A stretch of DNA of 64,000 nucleotides from Pseudomonadota bacterium (GCA_023423275.1 JAFAFW010000062.1:35518-99517); one strand, 5' to 3'; shown: positions 9,233 through 17,491, numbered from the stretch's first letter. The notes: generated by a model not told the origin, from the sequence alone. Numbers and translations: made by a program.

Positions 9233-9651
9233 CCGAGCGCGCGCCGGAAGCGGCCGGGGCGGGCGAGGCACAGCGCCTCGACAAGTGGCTCTGGTTCGCG
9301 CGCGTGGTCAAAACCCGGACGCTCGCCGCGGCGCTCGTCACAGGCGGCAAGGTGCGTCTCAATCGCAACCGGGTCGATAAGCCGAGCCACGTGGTCCGTG
9401 TTGGTGATGTCATCACGGTTACGGCGCATGCGCGGGTCCGCATTCTCAAGGTCCTCGCACCGGGCCTGCGCCGCGGCTCGGCCGTCGCTGCTCAGGCCAT
9501 ATACGAAGACTTAACCCCGCCGGTGGCCAAACCGGTCAGCGAGGGTCAGCCCGGAGCAGAAGCGGCGCGCCCCGAGCGCCCCGCCGGTACCGGACGGCCG
9601 ACGAAGCGCGACCGCCGCGCACTCGATCGGCTGACCCGTAACGAACCCTGA
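9229..9651 (+). CDS. S4-domain RNA-binding protein (Hsp15-like)
   Basis: A 140-residue protein with an N-terminal S4 domain: LDKWLWFARVVKTRTLAAAL, followed by GGKVRLNRNRVDKPSHVVRVGD at about residues 18-66. The C-terminal third is basic, Pro/Arg-rich and probably disordered. The closest characterised relative is E. coli Hsp15, which binds stalled 50S subunits carrying nascent chains. The start codon overlaps the helicase stop (ATGA), and the pairing of an RNA helicase with an S4 protein supports a joint role in RNA or ribosome metabolism. Confidence 0.9.
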   Translation: MTERAPEAAGAGEAQRLDKWLWFARVVKTRTLAAALVTGGKVRLNRNRVDKPSHVVRVGDVITVTAHARVRILKVLAPGLRRGSAVAAQAIYEDLTPPVAKPVSEGQPGAEAARPERPAGTGRPTKRDRRALDRLTRNEP

Positions 9652-9789
9652 TATGCTCATGAAATAAAGTCGGTTGAAATTAACCAGTCGCCGTGTATGG
9701 ACACGGTCTTGCGACAACCTGCCAACTGCGGCGAGGTCGCTTCAAATCGTAGATAGCCAACCCTGACGGGCAAGCGGATTACCGACGAG

Positions 9790-10128
9790 ATGACGTTCGT
9801 TGTCAACGAGAGTTGCATCAAATGCAAGTTCACGGATTGCGTGGAAGTGTGCCCGGTTGACTGTTTCTACGAAGGCGAAAACATGCTCGTCATCCATCCG
9901 GACGAGTGCATCGACTGCGGTGTGTGCGAGCCGGAATGTCCTGTCGAGGCGATCAAGCCCGATACGGAACCGGGGCTGGAGAAGTGGCTCGAGGTCAATC
10001 GCGAATACGCCGATAAGTGGCCCAACCTCACGGCCAAGAAGGATGCGTTGCCCGAGGCTGAAGAATTCCGCGACACGCAGAACAAATTCGAAACATTTTT
10101 CTCCCCGAAGCCAGGTTCCGGCGACTAA
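9790..10128 (+). CDS. fdxA: FdxA-type seven-iron ferredoxin
   Basis: A 112-residue ferredoxin. The first cluster motif CIKCKFTDCVEVCPVDC binds a [3Fe-4S] cluster plus one ligand of the second cluster, and CIDCGVCEPECP supplies the [4Fe-4S] cluster, the classical 7Fe-8S pattern. The C-terminal extension (from residue ~60, PGLEKWLEVNREYADKW) is typical of the proteobacterial FdxA family. It acts as a cytoplasmic electron carrier whose partner is not evident here. Order helicase, S4, fdxA, carD is the common Hyphomicrobiales arrangement. Confidence 0.95.
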   Translation: MTFVVNESCIKCKFTDCVEVCPVDCFYEGENMLVIHPDECIDCGVCEPECPVEAIKPDTEPGLEKWLEVNREYADKWPNLTAKKDALPEAEEFRDTQNKFETFFSPKPGSGD

Positions 10129-10548
10129 TCCGGGCTTTGGCGGCCAGGCGCGTTAACGATTGGCAGGCCTGCTTTAAGGCCGCAATGACCACGCCCGATG
10201 AACTCCCCCTTCTTTTTTCGTGAGGATTGTGTTATATTATAATCAAAGTGGCGTAGCAGAAACGAATGAGGAACGCCGAGTCAGGTTGCGATCGGACTCG
10301 CGTTATATTTGACGGTATGACCCATGCTGCGCCGGATGGTCTTCTGTCGGACTCGATGCGCGGCAAGCCAAGCAAGCCATTGATGTTGAGAGGCAAGCTC
10401 TGCCCCGCGCGAGGGCCATAGCTCGCGGACCTGCTTGGCCGACAGAAACCTTGTCGGCACTTTGGACCTTGTCGTTGCGCCTGTTCCAGGGCGGGATCCT
10501 GACGGCTCCCGTAGATCGGGTGCGCATCGCTAGAGAGTGAGAAACCAA
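10129..10548 (+). other. Non-coding interval fdxA-carD; possible long structured carD leader
   Basis: 420 bp without a credible reading frame. An AT-rich block at 10225-10245 contains a perfect TATAAT (10238-10243), a candidate -10 element, though no good -35 is seen at the right distance. Downstream are nested inverted repeats: GCCAAGCA (10367-10374) pairs with TGCTTGGC (10432-10439), enclosing a CGCGAG/CTCGCG hairpin, and is followed by GCCGACA/TGTCGGC (10438-10458). If transcription starts near 10250, carD would have a leader of about 300 nt with a branched fold. Whether this is a leader, a small RNA or chance cannot be decided by eye. Confidence 0.4.
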
Positions 10549-11586
10549 ATGCCTCAGAAAAAGAAGAAGGTCGTCGCCCCCGCAAAAACTGCGAAGGCAA
10601 CCGTTAAGCCTGCCGCGGCCAAGTCTCCATCAAAAACGTCTGCCGCTTCTGCCAAAGCGGTGAACAGCAAGACTTCTTCTGTTTCTGCGAAACTTGGGAA
10701 AGATAAAGCTAAAGTGCCAGCTAAAAGTGTGAAAAGCGTTGCGAGCAAGACCGCAGTCAAGCCGCCTGTCAAAAAATCTGCACCCGCAGCCAAAGCTGCT
10801 CCTGCGGCAATTGCGCCCAAGGCCGCTGTGAGGCCGGCTACCGCCCCTGCCAAACCGCCGGTTGCCGCCGCGGCAGCAGCTCCGGCACGCACCGTCCAGG
10901 CCGCCATGGCCAAGCCGGCTCAGCCCAAAATCTCAGCTCCCGTGACGCCAAAGGATATCGCGGCCCGCACGCTGGAAGCGCGTCACAGCGCCCAGGTCGC
11001 GAAGAAGCCGGTCAGCCAGCGTCATGGCTTCAAGACAAACGAATACATCGTTTATCCCGCCCACGGCGTCGGCCAGATCGTCGGCATCGAGGAGCAGGAA
11101 ATCGCCGGCATGTCGCTGGAGCTGTTCGTCATCACGTTCGAGAAGGACAAGATGACGCTGCGGGTGCCCACCGGCAAGCTGGAGAGCGTGGGGATGCGCA
11201 AGCTGGCGGATGAGGACATCGTCAAGAAGGCGATGGACACGCTGAAGGGCCGCGCACGCGTCAAGCGGACGATGTGGAGCCGCCGCGCACAGGAATACGA
11301 AGCGAAGATCAACTCGGGCGATCTGATCTCAATCGCCGAAGTGGTGCGTGATCTTTATCGGTCTGAAACGCAGCCGGAACAGTCCTACTCCGAGCGCCAG
11401 CTTTACGAAGCCGCCCTCGATCGCATGGCGCGCGAGATCGCCGCTGTTGACCGTCTCGATGAGCGCGGCGCCGTTCAGAAGATCACCGACGTTCTGTCCA
11501 AGAGCGCCCGCGGCCGTCGTGCCGCCGCCGAGAGCGAAGAAGCTGATGGCGATGACGCGATCGATGCCGACGCGCAGGCCGCCTGA
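10549..11586 (+). CDS. CarD-family transcription regulator with H1-like N-terminal tail
   Basis: A 345-residue protein. The CarD_CdnL/TRCF RNA-polymerase-interaction domain begins at about residue 165 (NEYIVYPAHGVGQIVGIEEQ), followed by the helical C-terminal part with its ...ARVKRTMWSRR... region. CdnL-type proteins bind the RNA polymerase beta lobe and stabilise open complexes at rRNA and other promoters. Typical family members are ~160-180 residues. Here ~140 extra N-terminal residues are almost entirely Lys, Ala, Pro, Ser and Val, and the last ~20 residues are acidic (ESEEADGDDAIDADAQ). The ATG at 10549 follows gagagtgag. A strong terminator follows the stop. Confidence 0.92.
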   Translation: MPQKKKKVVAPAKTAKATVKPAAAKSPSKTSAASAKAVNSKTSSVSAKLGKDKAKVPAKSVKSVASKTAVKPPVKKSAPAAKAAPAAIAPKAAVRPATAPAKPPVAAAAAAPARTVQAAMAKPAQPKISAPVTPKDIAARTLEARHSAQVAKKPVSQRHGFKTNEYIVYPAHGVGQIVGIEEQEIAGMSLELFVITFEKDKMTLRVPTGKLESVGMRKLADEDIVKKAMDTLKGRARVKRTMWSRRAQEYEAKINSGDLISIAEVVRDLYRSETQPEQSYSERQLYEAALDRMAREIAAVDRLDERGAVQKITDVLSKSARGRRAAAESEEADGDDAIDADAQAA

Positions 11587-11610
11587 CGAGAAACAGCCGA
11601 TCTTCGATTA

Positions 11611-11643
11611 TGATAAGGGGGCGATCAATTCGCCCCCTTATCA
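11611..11643. terminator. Bidirectional intrinsic terminator between carD and the UbiH-type gene
   Basis: A perfect inverted repeat: TGATAAGGGGGCG (11611-11623) and its complement CGCCCCCTTATCA (11631-11643), extendable by one A-T pair, with a 5-7 nt loop. It sits between two convergent genes (carD ends at 11586, the monooxygenase ends at 11652) and has A/T-rich flanks on both sides, as expected for a terminator serving both strands. Confidence 0.85.
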
Positions 11644-11651
11644 TTTGTGGA

Positions 11652-12914
11652 TCACACCGGCTCGCCACGCAAAAGCTTCGGCAGCTCACCGGTGGTCCCG
11701 GCCGCTTCGGCAACAAACCAGCGCTTGAGCTCGGGCATGCGATCAATCAAGCCGAGCCCTGCTTCGCGCGCGGACCGCATCAGCGACCAATCCATGGAGA
11801 ACAGACGGTTCAGCGCATCGAAAGCCGTGGCTGAGGTCATGGAATCGAAGCGCCGCCACGTCTCGTAGCGGTCGAGATTGTTCGGATCTCCGGCATCGAG
11901 ACCGACGCGCGTGCCCTCGGCAATTGCTTCTGCGAGTGCCGCGACATCACGAAACGCCAGATTGAGACCTTGGCCCGCGATCGGATGCACGCCATGCGCG
12001 GCATCGCCGATCAGGGCCAGGCGCGGCGCGGTGTACTGACGGGCCAGATGCATCTCCAGGGGCCAGGATGCGCGCGGCCCGACCAGTTCAATGGCCCCGT
12101 AACGCCCCGTAAAGCGCTTATCGACTTCAGCGAGGAATTGGTCGTCGTCGAGCTTGAGAATATCGCGCGCACGGTCAGCATCTTCCGACCACGTGACACA
12201 CGACTCGTTGCCCTTCATCGGGAGGATTGCGAACGGTCCTCCCGGCATGAAGTGCTGAATCGCGCGGCCATGGTGCGGAAGCTCGTGACGGACGCGCGTG
12301 ACGATGCCGATCTGATCGTAGCTCCACCCGACGCACTTGATCCCTGCCGCCTCGCGCGCACTTGATCGCCGGCCGTCAGCCGCCACAAGCAATGACGCGC
12401 GCACCACGGTCCCATCGGACAATGAGACGACCTTGAAAGGTTCCTTGTTCTCGAACGCAACGGCCTCGACGCCACTGAGCCGGCGGATTGAGGGATGCGC
12501 GGCAACGGCGGTTTCCAGAGCGTCGGCCATTGCACTGTTCGGCACGATCCAGGACGCCGGCTCGCCATCGTCCAGCCGATTGTCATAGCTCAGCAGGACA
12601 GGGCGAACGCCGGCCTCCAGGCTGCTGTCGGTGATCTGGATCTCCCGGACCTCCTGCGCGTTGCCCGCGATCGCGTTCCACACGTCAAGGGCCCCCAGCA
12701 TGCGCCGTGAAGCCGCCGAGATGGCCGACGCGCGCGGATCATCTGCCGGTCCCGCCACATTCGACCTGCGATCGATCAAGGCAATCGTGACGTCCGGGCC
12801 GAAGGTGCGGGCCAGCGCCAGCGCCAGCGATAAGCCCGCGTAACTGGCGCCGGAGATGGCAACGTTGACGGTCAGGGTGGGAGAGGTTGTCACTTCGTCA
12901 CCTTGGGTCTTCAC
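11652..12914 (-). CDS. UbiH/UbiF/Coq6-family FAD-dependent monooxygenase (ubiquinone ring hydroxylase)
   Basis: A 420-residue flavoprotein. The N-terminal dinucleotide-binding motif reads ISGASYAGLSLALALA (residues ~20-35), the DG motif VAADGRRSSAREAAG is near 190, and the second FAD motif ALIGDAAHGVHPIAGQGLN is near 300-320; the last is diagnostic of the Ubi/Coq6 hydroxylases. It probably hydroxylates the ring of the ubiquinone precursor, but which carbon cannot be told. Odd point: the canonical GxGxxG of the Rossmann fold is GASYAG, with Ser at the second Gly. The gene overlaps the 5' side of tesB divergently: its start at 12914 is about 100 bp from the tesB ATG. Confidence 0.87.
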   Translation of the reverse strand: MKTQGDEVTTSPTLTVNVAISGASYAGLSLALALARTFGPDVTIALIDRRSNVAGPADDPRASAISAASRRMLGALDVWNAIAGNAQEVREIQITDSSLEAGVRPVLLSYDNRLDDGEPASWIVPNSAMADALETAVAAHPSIRRLSGVEAVAFENKEPFKVVSLSDGTVVRASLLVAADGRRSSAREAAGIKCVGWSYDQIGIVTRVRHELPHHGRAIQHFMPGGPFAILPMKGNESCVTWSEDADRARDILKLDDDQFLAEVDKRFTGRYGAIELVGPRASWPLEMHLARQYTAPRLALIGDAAHGVHPIAGQGLNLAFRDVAALAEAIAEGTRVGLDAGDPNNLDRYETWRRFDSMTSATAFDALNRLFSMDWSLMRSAREAGLGLIDRMPELKRWFVAEAAGTTGELPKLLRGEPV

Positions 12915-13010
12915 GTTCTGCGTCGAGGCGCTCGGCTTGACACCGGACGACGGCTACCTTCCCTTGAGAAGAACAGCCCAAGCCTTTCGCGCTCATCATT
13001 TGAGGTGCTT

Positions 13011-13910
13011 ATGCCCTCTGAAACGGCCAAGCCGACCTCGGCACTTTCTGCGCTCCTGTCCTTACTGGACCTGGAACAGCTTGAACAGAACCTGTTCCGA
13101 GGCCAGAGCCCGAGGGTGGGTTGGCAGCGTGTCTATGGTGGCCAGGTGCTGGGCCAGGCGCTGGTGGCCGCCGGTCGCACGGTCGAGGACGACCGCAGCG
13201 TGCATTCGCTCCATGGGTATTTTCTGCTCGGCGGCGATCCCAAGCACCCGATCATCTACGAGGTGGAGCGGATCCGCGATGGAGGAAGCTTCACGACCCG
13301 GCGCGTCAAGGCCATTCAGCATGGCCGTGCGATCTTCACGATGAGCTGTTCGTTTCACAAGCAGGAACCGGGCTTGGAGCATGCCTGCGAGATGCCCGAT
13401 GTTCCCATGCCCGAAGATCTGCCCAGTGAAACCGAGCTCACGAAACATCTCCTCGCCAATGCACCCGACAACATGCGCTCCTACTGGGAGCGCGAGCGCC
13501 CCATCGAGATGCGGCCCGTCGATATCAAACGCTATGTGACGCGGGAGAAAGGTCCGCCCGTGCAGCACGTCTGGATGCGTGCCAATGGCACGTTGCCGGA
13601 CGACCGGAAGCTGCATCAGTGCATTCTCGCCTATGCGTCTGATTTTACGCTGCTCGACACGGCCTTGATCGCGCACGGCAAGTTGCTGTTCGATACGGAC
13701 ATCCAGCTCGCCAGTCTTGACCATGCGATGTGGTTGCATCGGCCATTCCGAGCCGATGAATGGCTCCTTTATTCGCAGGACAGCCCATCGGCAGCCGGCG
13801 CCCGGGGTTTTTGTCGCGGGAGCGTCTTCACGCGTGACGGTGTCCTCGTTGCCTCGGCAGCCCAGGAGGGCCTGGTTCGGAAGCGCGACACAGCCTTTCT
13901 GATTAGTTAG
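13011..13910 (+). CDS. tesB: Acyl-CoA thioesterase II
   Basis: A 299-residue double-hotdog thioesterase. Family signatures are WQRVYGGQVLGQALVAA (N-terminal hotdog), LHGYFLLGGDPKHPIIYEVE, and the C-terminal MWLHRPFRADEWLLY, with Asp in LASLDHAMW and the Ser/Gln region forming the TesB active site. It hydrolyses medium- and long-chain acyl-CoA to free acid and CoA. The ATG at 13011 follows tgaggtgctt, a good ribosome-binding site; the frame extends upstream but without support. tesB precedes glnK-amtB, a common Hyphomicrobiales order. Confidence 0.95.
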   Translation: MPSETAKPTSALSALLSLLDLEQLEQNLFRGQSPRVGWQRVYGGQVLGQALVAAGRTVEDDRSVHSLHGYFLLGGDPKHPIIYEVERIRDGGSFTTRRVKAIQHGRAIFTMSCSFHKQEPGLEHACEMPDVPMPEDLPSETELTKHLLANAPDNMRSYWERERPIEMRPVDIKRYVTREKGPPVQHVWMRANGTLPDDRKLHQCILAYASDFTLLDTALIAHGKLLFDTDIQLASLDHAMWLHRPFRADEWLLYSQDSPSAAGARGFCRGSVFTRDGVLVASAAQEGLVRKRDTAFLIS

Positions 13911-13928
13911 AAGGCAATTCTCCTATTT

Positions 13929-13945
13929 TGCACAATCCATGTGCA
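13929..13945. promoter_or_regulatory. NtrC-type binding site upstream of glnK
   Basis: TGCACA-ATCCA-TGTGCA: two perfect inverted 6-mers with a 5-bp spacer, matching the NtrC consensus TGCACC-N5-GGTGCA in length and at 10 of 12 arm positions. It lies 19 bp after the tesB stop and about 40 bp upstream of a sigma-54-like element, which is nearer than the usual ~100 bp enhancer position. The known NtrC control of glnK-amtB in proteobacteria supports the call. Confidence 0.6.
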
Positions 13946-13985
13946 TTTTGGCATGACCAAAGTCGCGCCATCGGCGGTGATTTTT

Positions 13986-14049
13986 TGGCAAAATACCTGC
14001 TGAATCAAGGCGTTCAACTTCTCGTTAAGTAACTGGCACGGCTTTTGAC
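13986..14049 (+). promoter_or_regulatory. Sigma-54 promoter candidate(s) for glnK-amtB
   Basis: TGGCAAAATACCTGCT at 13986-14001 fits the sigma-54 consensus TGGCAC-N5-TTGCW with both invariant doublets (GG and GC) exactly 12 bp apart. A second element at 14034-14049, TGGCACGGCTTTTGAC, has a perfect -24 half but GA instead of GC at -12. The first would start transcription near 14012, about 130 bp before glnK. Together with the NtrC-like palindrome upstream this points to nitrogen-limitation control. Confidence 0.55.
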
Positions 14050-14145
14050 TCTCTTGTGAGCAGCACGCCTCCGTCCGCTTGGTCTGAGGCGACTGCGGCC
14101 CGGGCACTGGGGCTCATTGGGCATTTAATCAAGAGGGTTGCCGAC

Positions 14146-14484
14146 ATGAAGCTCGTCTCCGCCATCATCAAACCCTTCAAGCTGGAAGAGGTCCGCGCAG
14201 CACTGACCGACCTGGGCTACCAGGGCATGACTGTCACAGAGGTGAAGGGTTATGGCCGACAGAAAGGCCATACCGAAATCTACCGCGGCGCTGAATACGC
14301 GGTGAACTTCCTCCCCAAGTTGAAGATCGAGGTCGTTATCCCGTCCTCTGAAGTCGATCGCGCCATCGAGGCCATCATGCGCGCTGCCAAGACGGGGCAG
14401 ATCGGCGACGGCAAGATCTTCGTCTCCACCATCGAACACACCGTCCGCATCCGCACGGGCGAAACCGACGACGGCGCTCTCTAA
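14146..14484 (+). CDS. glnK: P-II nitrogen regulatory protein (GlnK type)
   Basis: A 112-residue P-II protein that binds ATP/ADP and 2-oxoglutarate and controls AmtB, NtrB and adenylyltransferase. The T-loop GYGRQKGHTEIYRGAEYAV contains Tyr51, the uridylylation site. The C-terminal signature GDGKIFVSTIEHTVRIRTGE is complete. Linkage to amtB 71 bp downstream identifies it as the GlnK rather than the GlnB paralogue. The ATG at 14146 follows agagggttgccgac. The NtrC and sigma-54 signals upstream predict induction under nitrogen limitation. Confidence 0.95.
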   Translation: MKLVSAIIKPFKLEEVRAALTDLGYQGMTVTEVKGYGRQKGHTEIYRGAEYAVNFLPKLKIEVVIPSSEVDRAIEAIMRAAKTGQIGDGKIFVSTIEHTVRIRTGETDDGAL

Positions 14485-14555
14485 GCGTCGCCAATCAGCC
14501 GCGCGCTCATCGCGCGGCACCTTAAATTCACCAGCCAAGGAAGGGACTTCCCAAC

Positions 14556-15866
14556 ATGATGCTGCGAAATCTCATGCGCGTGGCCGCCAGTGCCGCTGTG
14601 CTATCGGCACTTTATACGGTGCCTGCGCTGGCCCAGGCGGCCGCCGAGACGCCAACACTCAATTCCGGCGATACCGCCTGGATGCTCACCTCGACCGTCA
14701 TCGTTTTGATGATGACCATCCCAGGCCTCGCACTCTTCTATGGCGGCATGGTCCGCAAGAAGAACGTGCTCGCAACTGTCATGCAAAGCTTCGCTGCGGC
14801 TTGCCTTCTGAGCGTCGTCTGGATGCTCATCGGTTACTCGATTGCCTTCGGCGATGGCGGCACGCTCAACAACTACATGGGCGGCCTCGATAAGGCTTTG
14901 CTGGCGCATCTCACGAAAGAAAGCCTGACCGGCACCATTCCTGAGTCGGTCTTCATCACCTTCCAGATGACATTCGCGATCATCACGCCCGCGCTGATCT
15001 GCGGTGCGGTGGCAGACCGCATGAAGTTCTCCAGTCTTCTGGTGTTTCTGACGCTGTGGCTGATCTTCGTTTACGCTCCGATCTGCCATTGGGTCTGGGG
15101 CGGTGGCTTCCTGGCCGGTGAAGGCGTTCTCGACTTCGCTGGTGGCACTGTCGTGCACATCAACTCGGGTATCGCAGGTCTCGTCGCGGCTCTCGTTCTC
15201 GGCCGCCGTGAGGGCTACGGCACGGAAAACATGGCGCCGCACAATCTCGTTCTGACGGTGACGGGTGCCTCTCTCCTGTGGGTGGGCTGGTTCGGTTTCA
15301 ACGCGGGTTCTGCCGCGGCTGCCAGCGACGGCGCCGGTATGGCCATGCTCGTCACTCAGATCTGCGCTGCCGCCGCAGGCCTTGCCTGGATGTTCTCGGA
15401 ATGGCTCGTCCACGGAAAGCCCAGCGTCCTCGGCATCGCGTCGGGCGCCATTGCTGGTCTTGTTGCGATCACTCCGGCTGCCGGCTTCGTCGCTCCGATG
15501 GGCGCTCTTCTGATGGGCATTGCCGCAGGCATCATCTGCTTCATCGCATCCACGATGGTGAAACGTGCGCTCGGCTATGACGACAGCCTGGACGTCTTCG
15601 GCATCCACGGCGTCGGCGGCATTGTCGGTGCACTTCTGACCGGCGTGTTCGCTGTGGAAGCGATCGGCGGCACGGCAGGCCTGCTCGAGGGCAACCCGGC
15701 GCAGGTGTGGAAGCAGTTCTACGGCATCGTTGCAACGATCATCTATTGCGCCGTTGCGACCTTCGTCATCCTCATGGTCGTGAAGATGTTCATGGGTCTG
15801 CGCGTCGACAAGAGCACCGAGGTCGAAGGCCTCGATGTGCGTCTGCACGGAGAAGTCGTCCAGTAA
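14556..15866 (+). CDS. amtB: Ammonium transporter AmtB
   Basis: A 436-residue Amt/MEP/Rh-family channel. It begins with a signal peptide (AASAAVLSALYTVPALAQA, cleavage about residue 29) and has about 11 transmembrane helices. Family motifs include the GLALFYGGMVRKKNVLATVM helix, the first pore histidine in the FAGGTVVHINSG segment, and the second in FGIHGVGGIVGALLTG. It conducts NH4+/NH3 inward and is blocked by GlnK. The start follows aaggaaggg. Both pore histidines are present, so it looks functional. Confidence 0.96.
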   Translation: MMLRNLMRVAASAAVLSALYTVPALAQAAAETPTLNSGDTAWMLTSTVIVLMMTIPGLALFYGGMVRKKNVLATVMQSFAAACLLSVVWMLIGYSIAFGDGGTLNNYMGGLDKALLAHLTKESLTGTIPESVFITFQMTFAIITPALICGAVADRMKFSSLLVFLTLWLIFVYAPICHWVWGGGFLAGEGVLDFAGGTVVHINSGIAGLVAALVLGRREGYGTENMAPHNLVLTVTGASLLWVGWFGFNAGSAAAASDGAGMAMLVTQICAAAAGLAWMFSEWLVHGKPSVLGIASGAIAGLVAITPAAGFVAPMGALLMGIAAGIICFIASTMVKRALGYDDSLDVFGIHGVGGIVGALLTGVFAVEAIGGTAGLLEGNPAQVWKQFYGIVATIIYCAVATFVILMVVKMFMGLRVDKSTEVEGLDVRLHGEVVQ

Positions 15867-15916
15867 GCCCGGGGCGGGCAGCGCTCGCCTTCTCTTTTTC
15901 CCTAAACTGCCAACTT

Positions 15917-15945
15917 GGGCTCGGAGCATCCGCTCCGGGCCCTTT
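15917..15945 (+). terminator. Intrinsic terminator after amtB
   Basis: GGGCTCGGAG (15917-15926) pairs with CTCCGGGCCC (15933-15942) with one G-T wobble and a 6-nt loop, followed by a short T run (ttt). It lies 50 bp after the amtB stop and before the convergent L,D-transpeptidase gene. The T run is short, so efficiency is uncertain. Confidence 0.6.
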
Positions 15946-15985
15946 GTCTGTGCTCGAGAACCGCAGGGCGATCCTGTCCGCAAAC

Positions 15986-16501
15986 TCACGCGTGGATGAC
16001 GATCCGGGCACCCGGGCGCAGGTTTTTCAGCAAACGGATGAGATGGTCTCGCCGGAGCGCAACGCACCCGGCGGTCGGTGTATAGCCTGGCCGCGCGACA
16101 TGCACGAACACCGCGCTCCCCCGGCCTTGCACACGCGGCCGCGCGTTGTGGTCGAGGACCAGAACCACATCGTACAATCCATCCGGCCGCCACATGTGCT
16201 CCGCACTTGCCGGATAGGGATGTTCCACTTTGCGGTTGTAGTTCCGGTCGCCGGCAGCATCACACCAGCCCTCGGCCGGACGAATGGCCGCAAACGGGAG
16301 GCCCGACTGTGGACGGCGCAGATGATCCTGACGATAATAGCCCCGGCGGATCGCAAATTGGCCGATCGGTGTCGCCCAATCACCTTCGCGCTTATCGACT
16401 GACCTGCCGGATCGGCCCAATGCGCATGGAAACCGCAGTGGGCCAAGCGTCACCCATCCCGAGCTGTCGCGTCTTGACAAGGATCGGACATGCAGCTTCA
16501 T
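15986..16501 (-). CDS. L,D-transpeptidase (YkuD/ErfK family)
   Basis: A 171-residue protein made of one YkuD domain. The catalytic region VFVHVARPGYTPTAGCVAL contains the conserved His and the nucleophilic Cys of the family (H...GC). It likely forms 3-3 cross-links in peptidoglycan or attaches proteins to it. The ATG at 16501 begins at MKLHVRSLSRRD; an open frame continues upstream into the divergent regulator but is not credible. No signal peptide is evident, so export is unexplained unless the start is misassigned. It is convergent with amtB and divergent from the CenR-like gene. Confidence 0.85.
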   Translation of the reverse strand: MKLHVRSLSRRDSSGWVTLGPLRFPCALGRSGRSVDKREGDWATPIGQFAIRRGYYRQDHLRRPQSGLPFAAIRPAEGWCDAAGDRNYNRKVEHPYPASAEHMWRPDGLYDVVLVLDHNARPRVQGRGSAVFVHVARPGYTPTAGCVALRRDHLIRLLKNLRPGARIVIHA

Positions 16502-16625
16502 CGTCGATGTCTTGCTCGCGGATCGATCTGCGCTGTACGCGCGCGGGCGGGTTCTAGACACTATTTCGATTGCCTTTCGGGTGATAGATTGCGGCTCGCA
16601 TTGAGGCAGAGCGGAGCATGACTGC

Positions 16626-17312
16626 ATGAGCACGGCGCGTAAGATTCTCATCGTCGACGACGACGAGGACCTTCGTGAGTCCCTTCGCGAACAGCTCGCC
16701 TTGCATGACGAGTTCGACGTCATCACTGCGGCCAACGCCGGCAAAGGCATCGATGCGACCAAGGGCGATCATCTTGATTTGCTCATTCTCGACGTCGGCC
16801 TCCCCGACATGGATGGCCGGGAAGCCTGCAAGATCCTGCGCAAATCCGGCTTCAAGGCGCCCATTATCATGCTGACCGGCAATGAGTCCGATGCGGACAT
16901 GATCCTCGGTCTTGATGCCGGTGCCAACGACTACGTGACCAAGCCGTTCAAATTCGCCGTGCTGCTTGCCCGCATACGGGCCCAATTGCGCCAGCACGAA
17001 CAGAGCGAAGATGCCGTCTTTGCAATCGGCAATTACACGTTCAAGCCTGCGTCCAAGCTTCTGCTCGATGAGAAGGGATCCAAAATCCGGCTCACCGAGA
17101 AGGAAGCCTCCATCCTGAAGTTTCTCTACAGAGCCGGCGAGCGGGTCGTCACGCGCGACATCCTGCTGCACGAGGTCTGGGGCTACAATGCCGGCGTGAC
17201 CACGCATACGCTGGAAACTCACATCTATCGCCTGCGCCAGAAGATCGAAAAAGACCCTTCCAACGCCGAGCTCCTCGTCACGGAGACCGGGGGTTACAAG
17301 CTGATCCCGTGA
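16626..17312 (+). CDS. cenR: OmpR-family response regulator, CenR-like
   Basis: A 228-residue regulator: receiver domain at residues ~5-120 with the acidic pair in VDDDED, phospho-acceptor Asp in LLILDVGLPDMDG (about residue 56) and Lys in YVTKPFKF; then a winged-helix OmpR output domain (VTTHTLETHIYRLRQKIE). Overall sequence, including LARIRAQLRQHEQSEDAVF, resembles CenR, the alphaproteobacterial regulator of cell-envelope integrity whose kinase is CenK. No kinase gene is adjacent. The next-door L,D-transpeptidase fits an envelope role. The symbol is assigned by recognition, not by experiment. Confidence 0.85.
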   Translation: MSTARKILIVDDDEDLRESLREQLALHDEFDVITAANAGKGIDATKGDHLDLLILDVGLPDMDGREACKILRKSGFKAPIIMLTGNESDADMILGLDAGANDYVTKPFKFAVLLARIRAQLRQHEQSEDAVFAIGNYTFKPASKLLLDEKGSKIRLTEKEASILKFLYRAGERVVTRDILLHEVWGYNAGVTTHTLETHIYRLRQKIEKDPSNAELLVTETGGYKLIP

Positions 17313-17491
17313 GTGGCAGCTGGATCCGTACTGATCCCGGTGCAGGGTAGCGCCAGCCGCTACTCATGAGCATGCGTTATCCCCATAGAACGACGCCTTA
17401 ACCTGGACCTCGAGCGGCGAATCATTTGAGTTGCCGCTAGGGGGTGGCAGTTGATCGTACGATCAGCGCCATCTCCGTTGAGAGGCTGGGA

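Noticed and set aside
14601..16193. 530-residue open frame on the minus strand
   Set aside because: Complement of amtB, with His/Asp/Arg-rich composition typical of antisense to a membrane protein.
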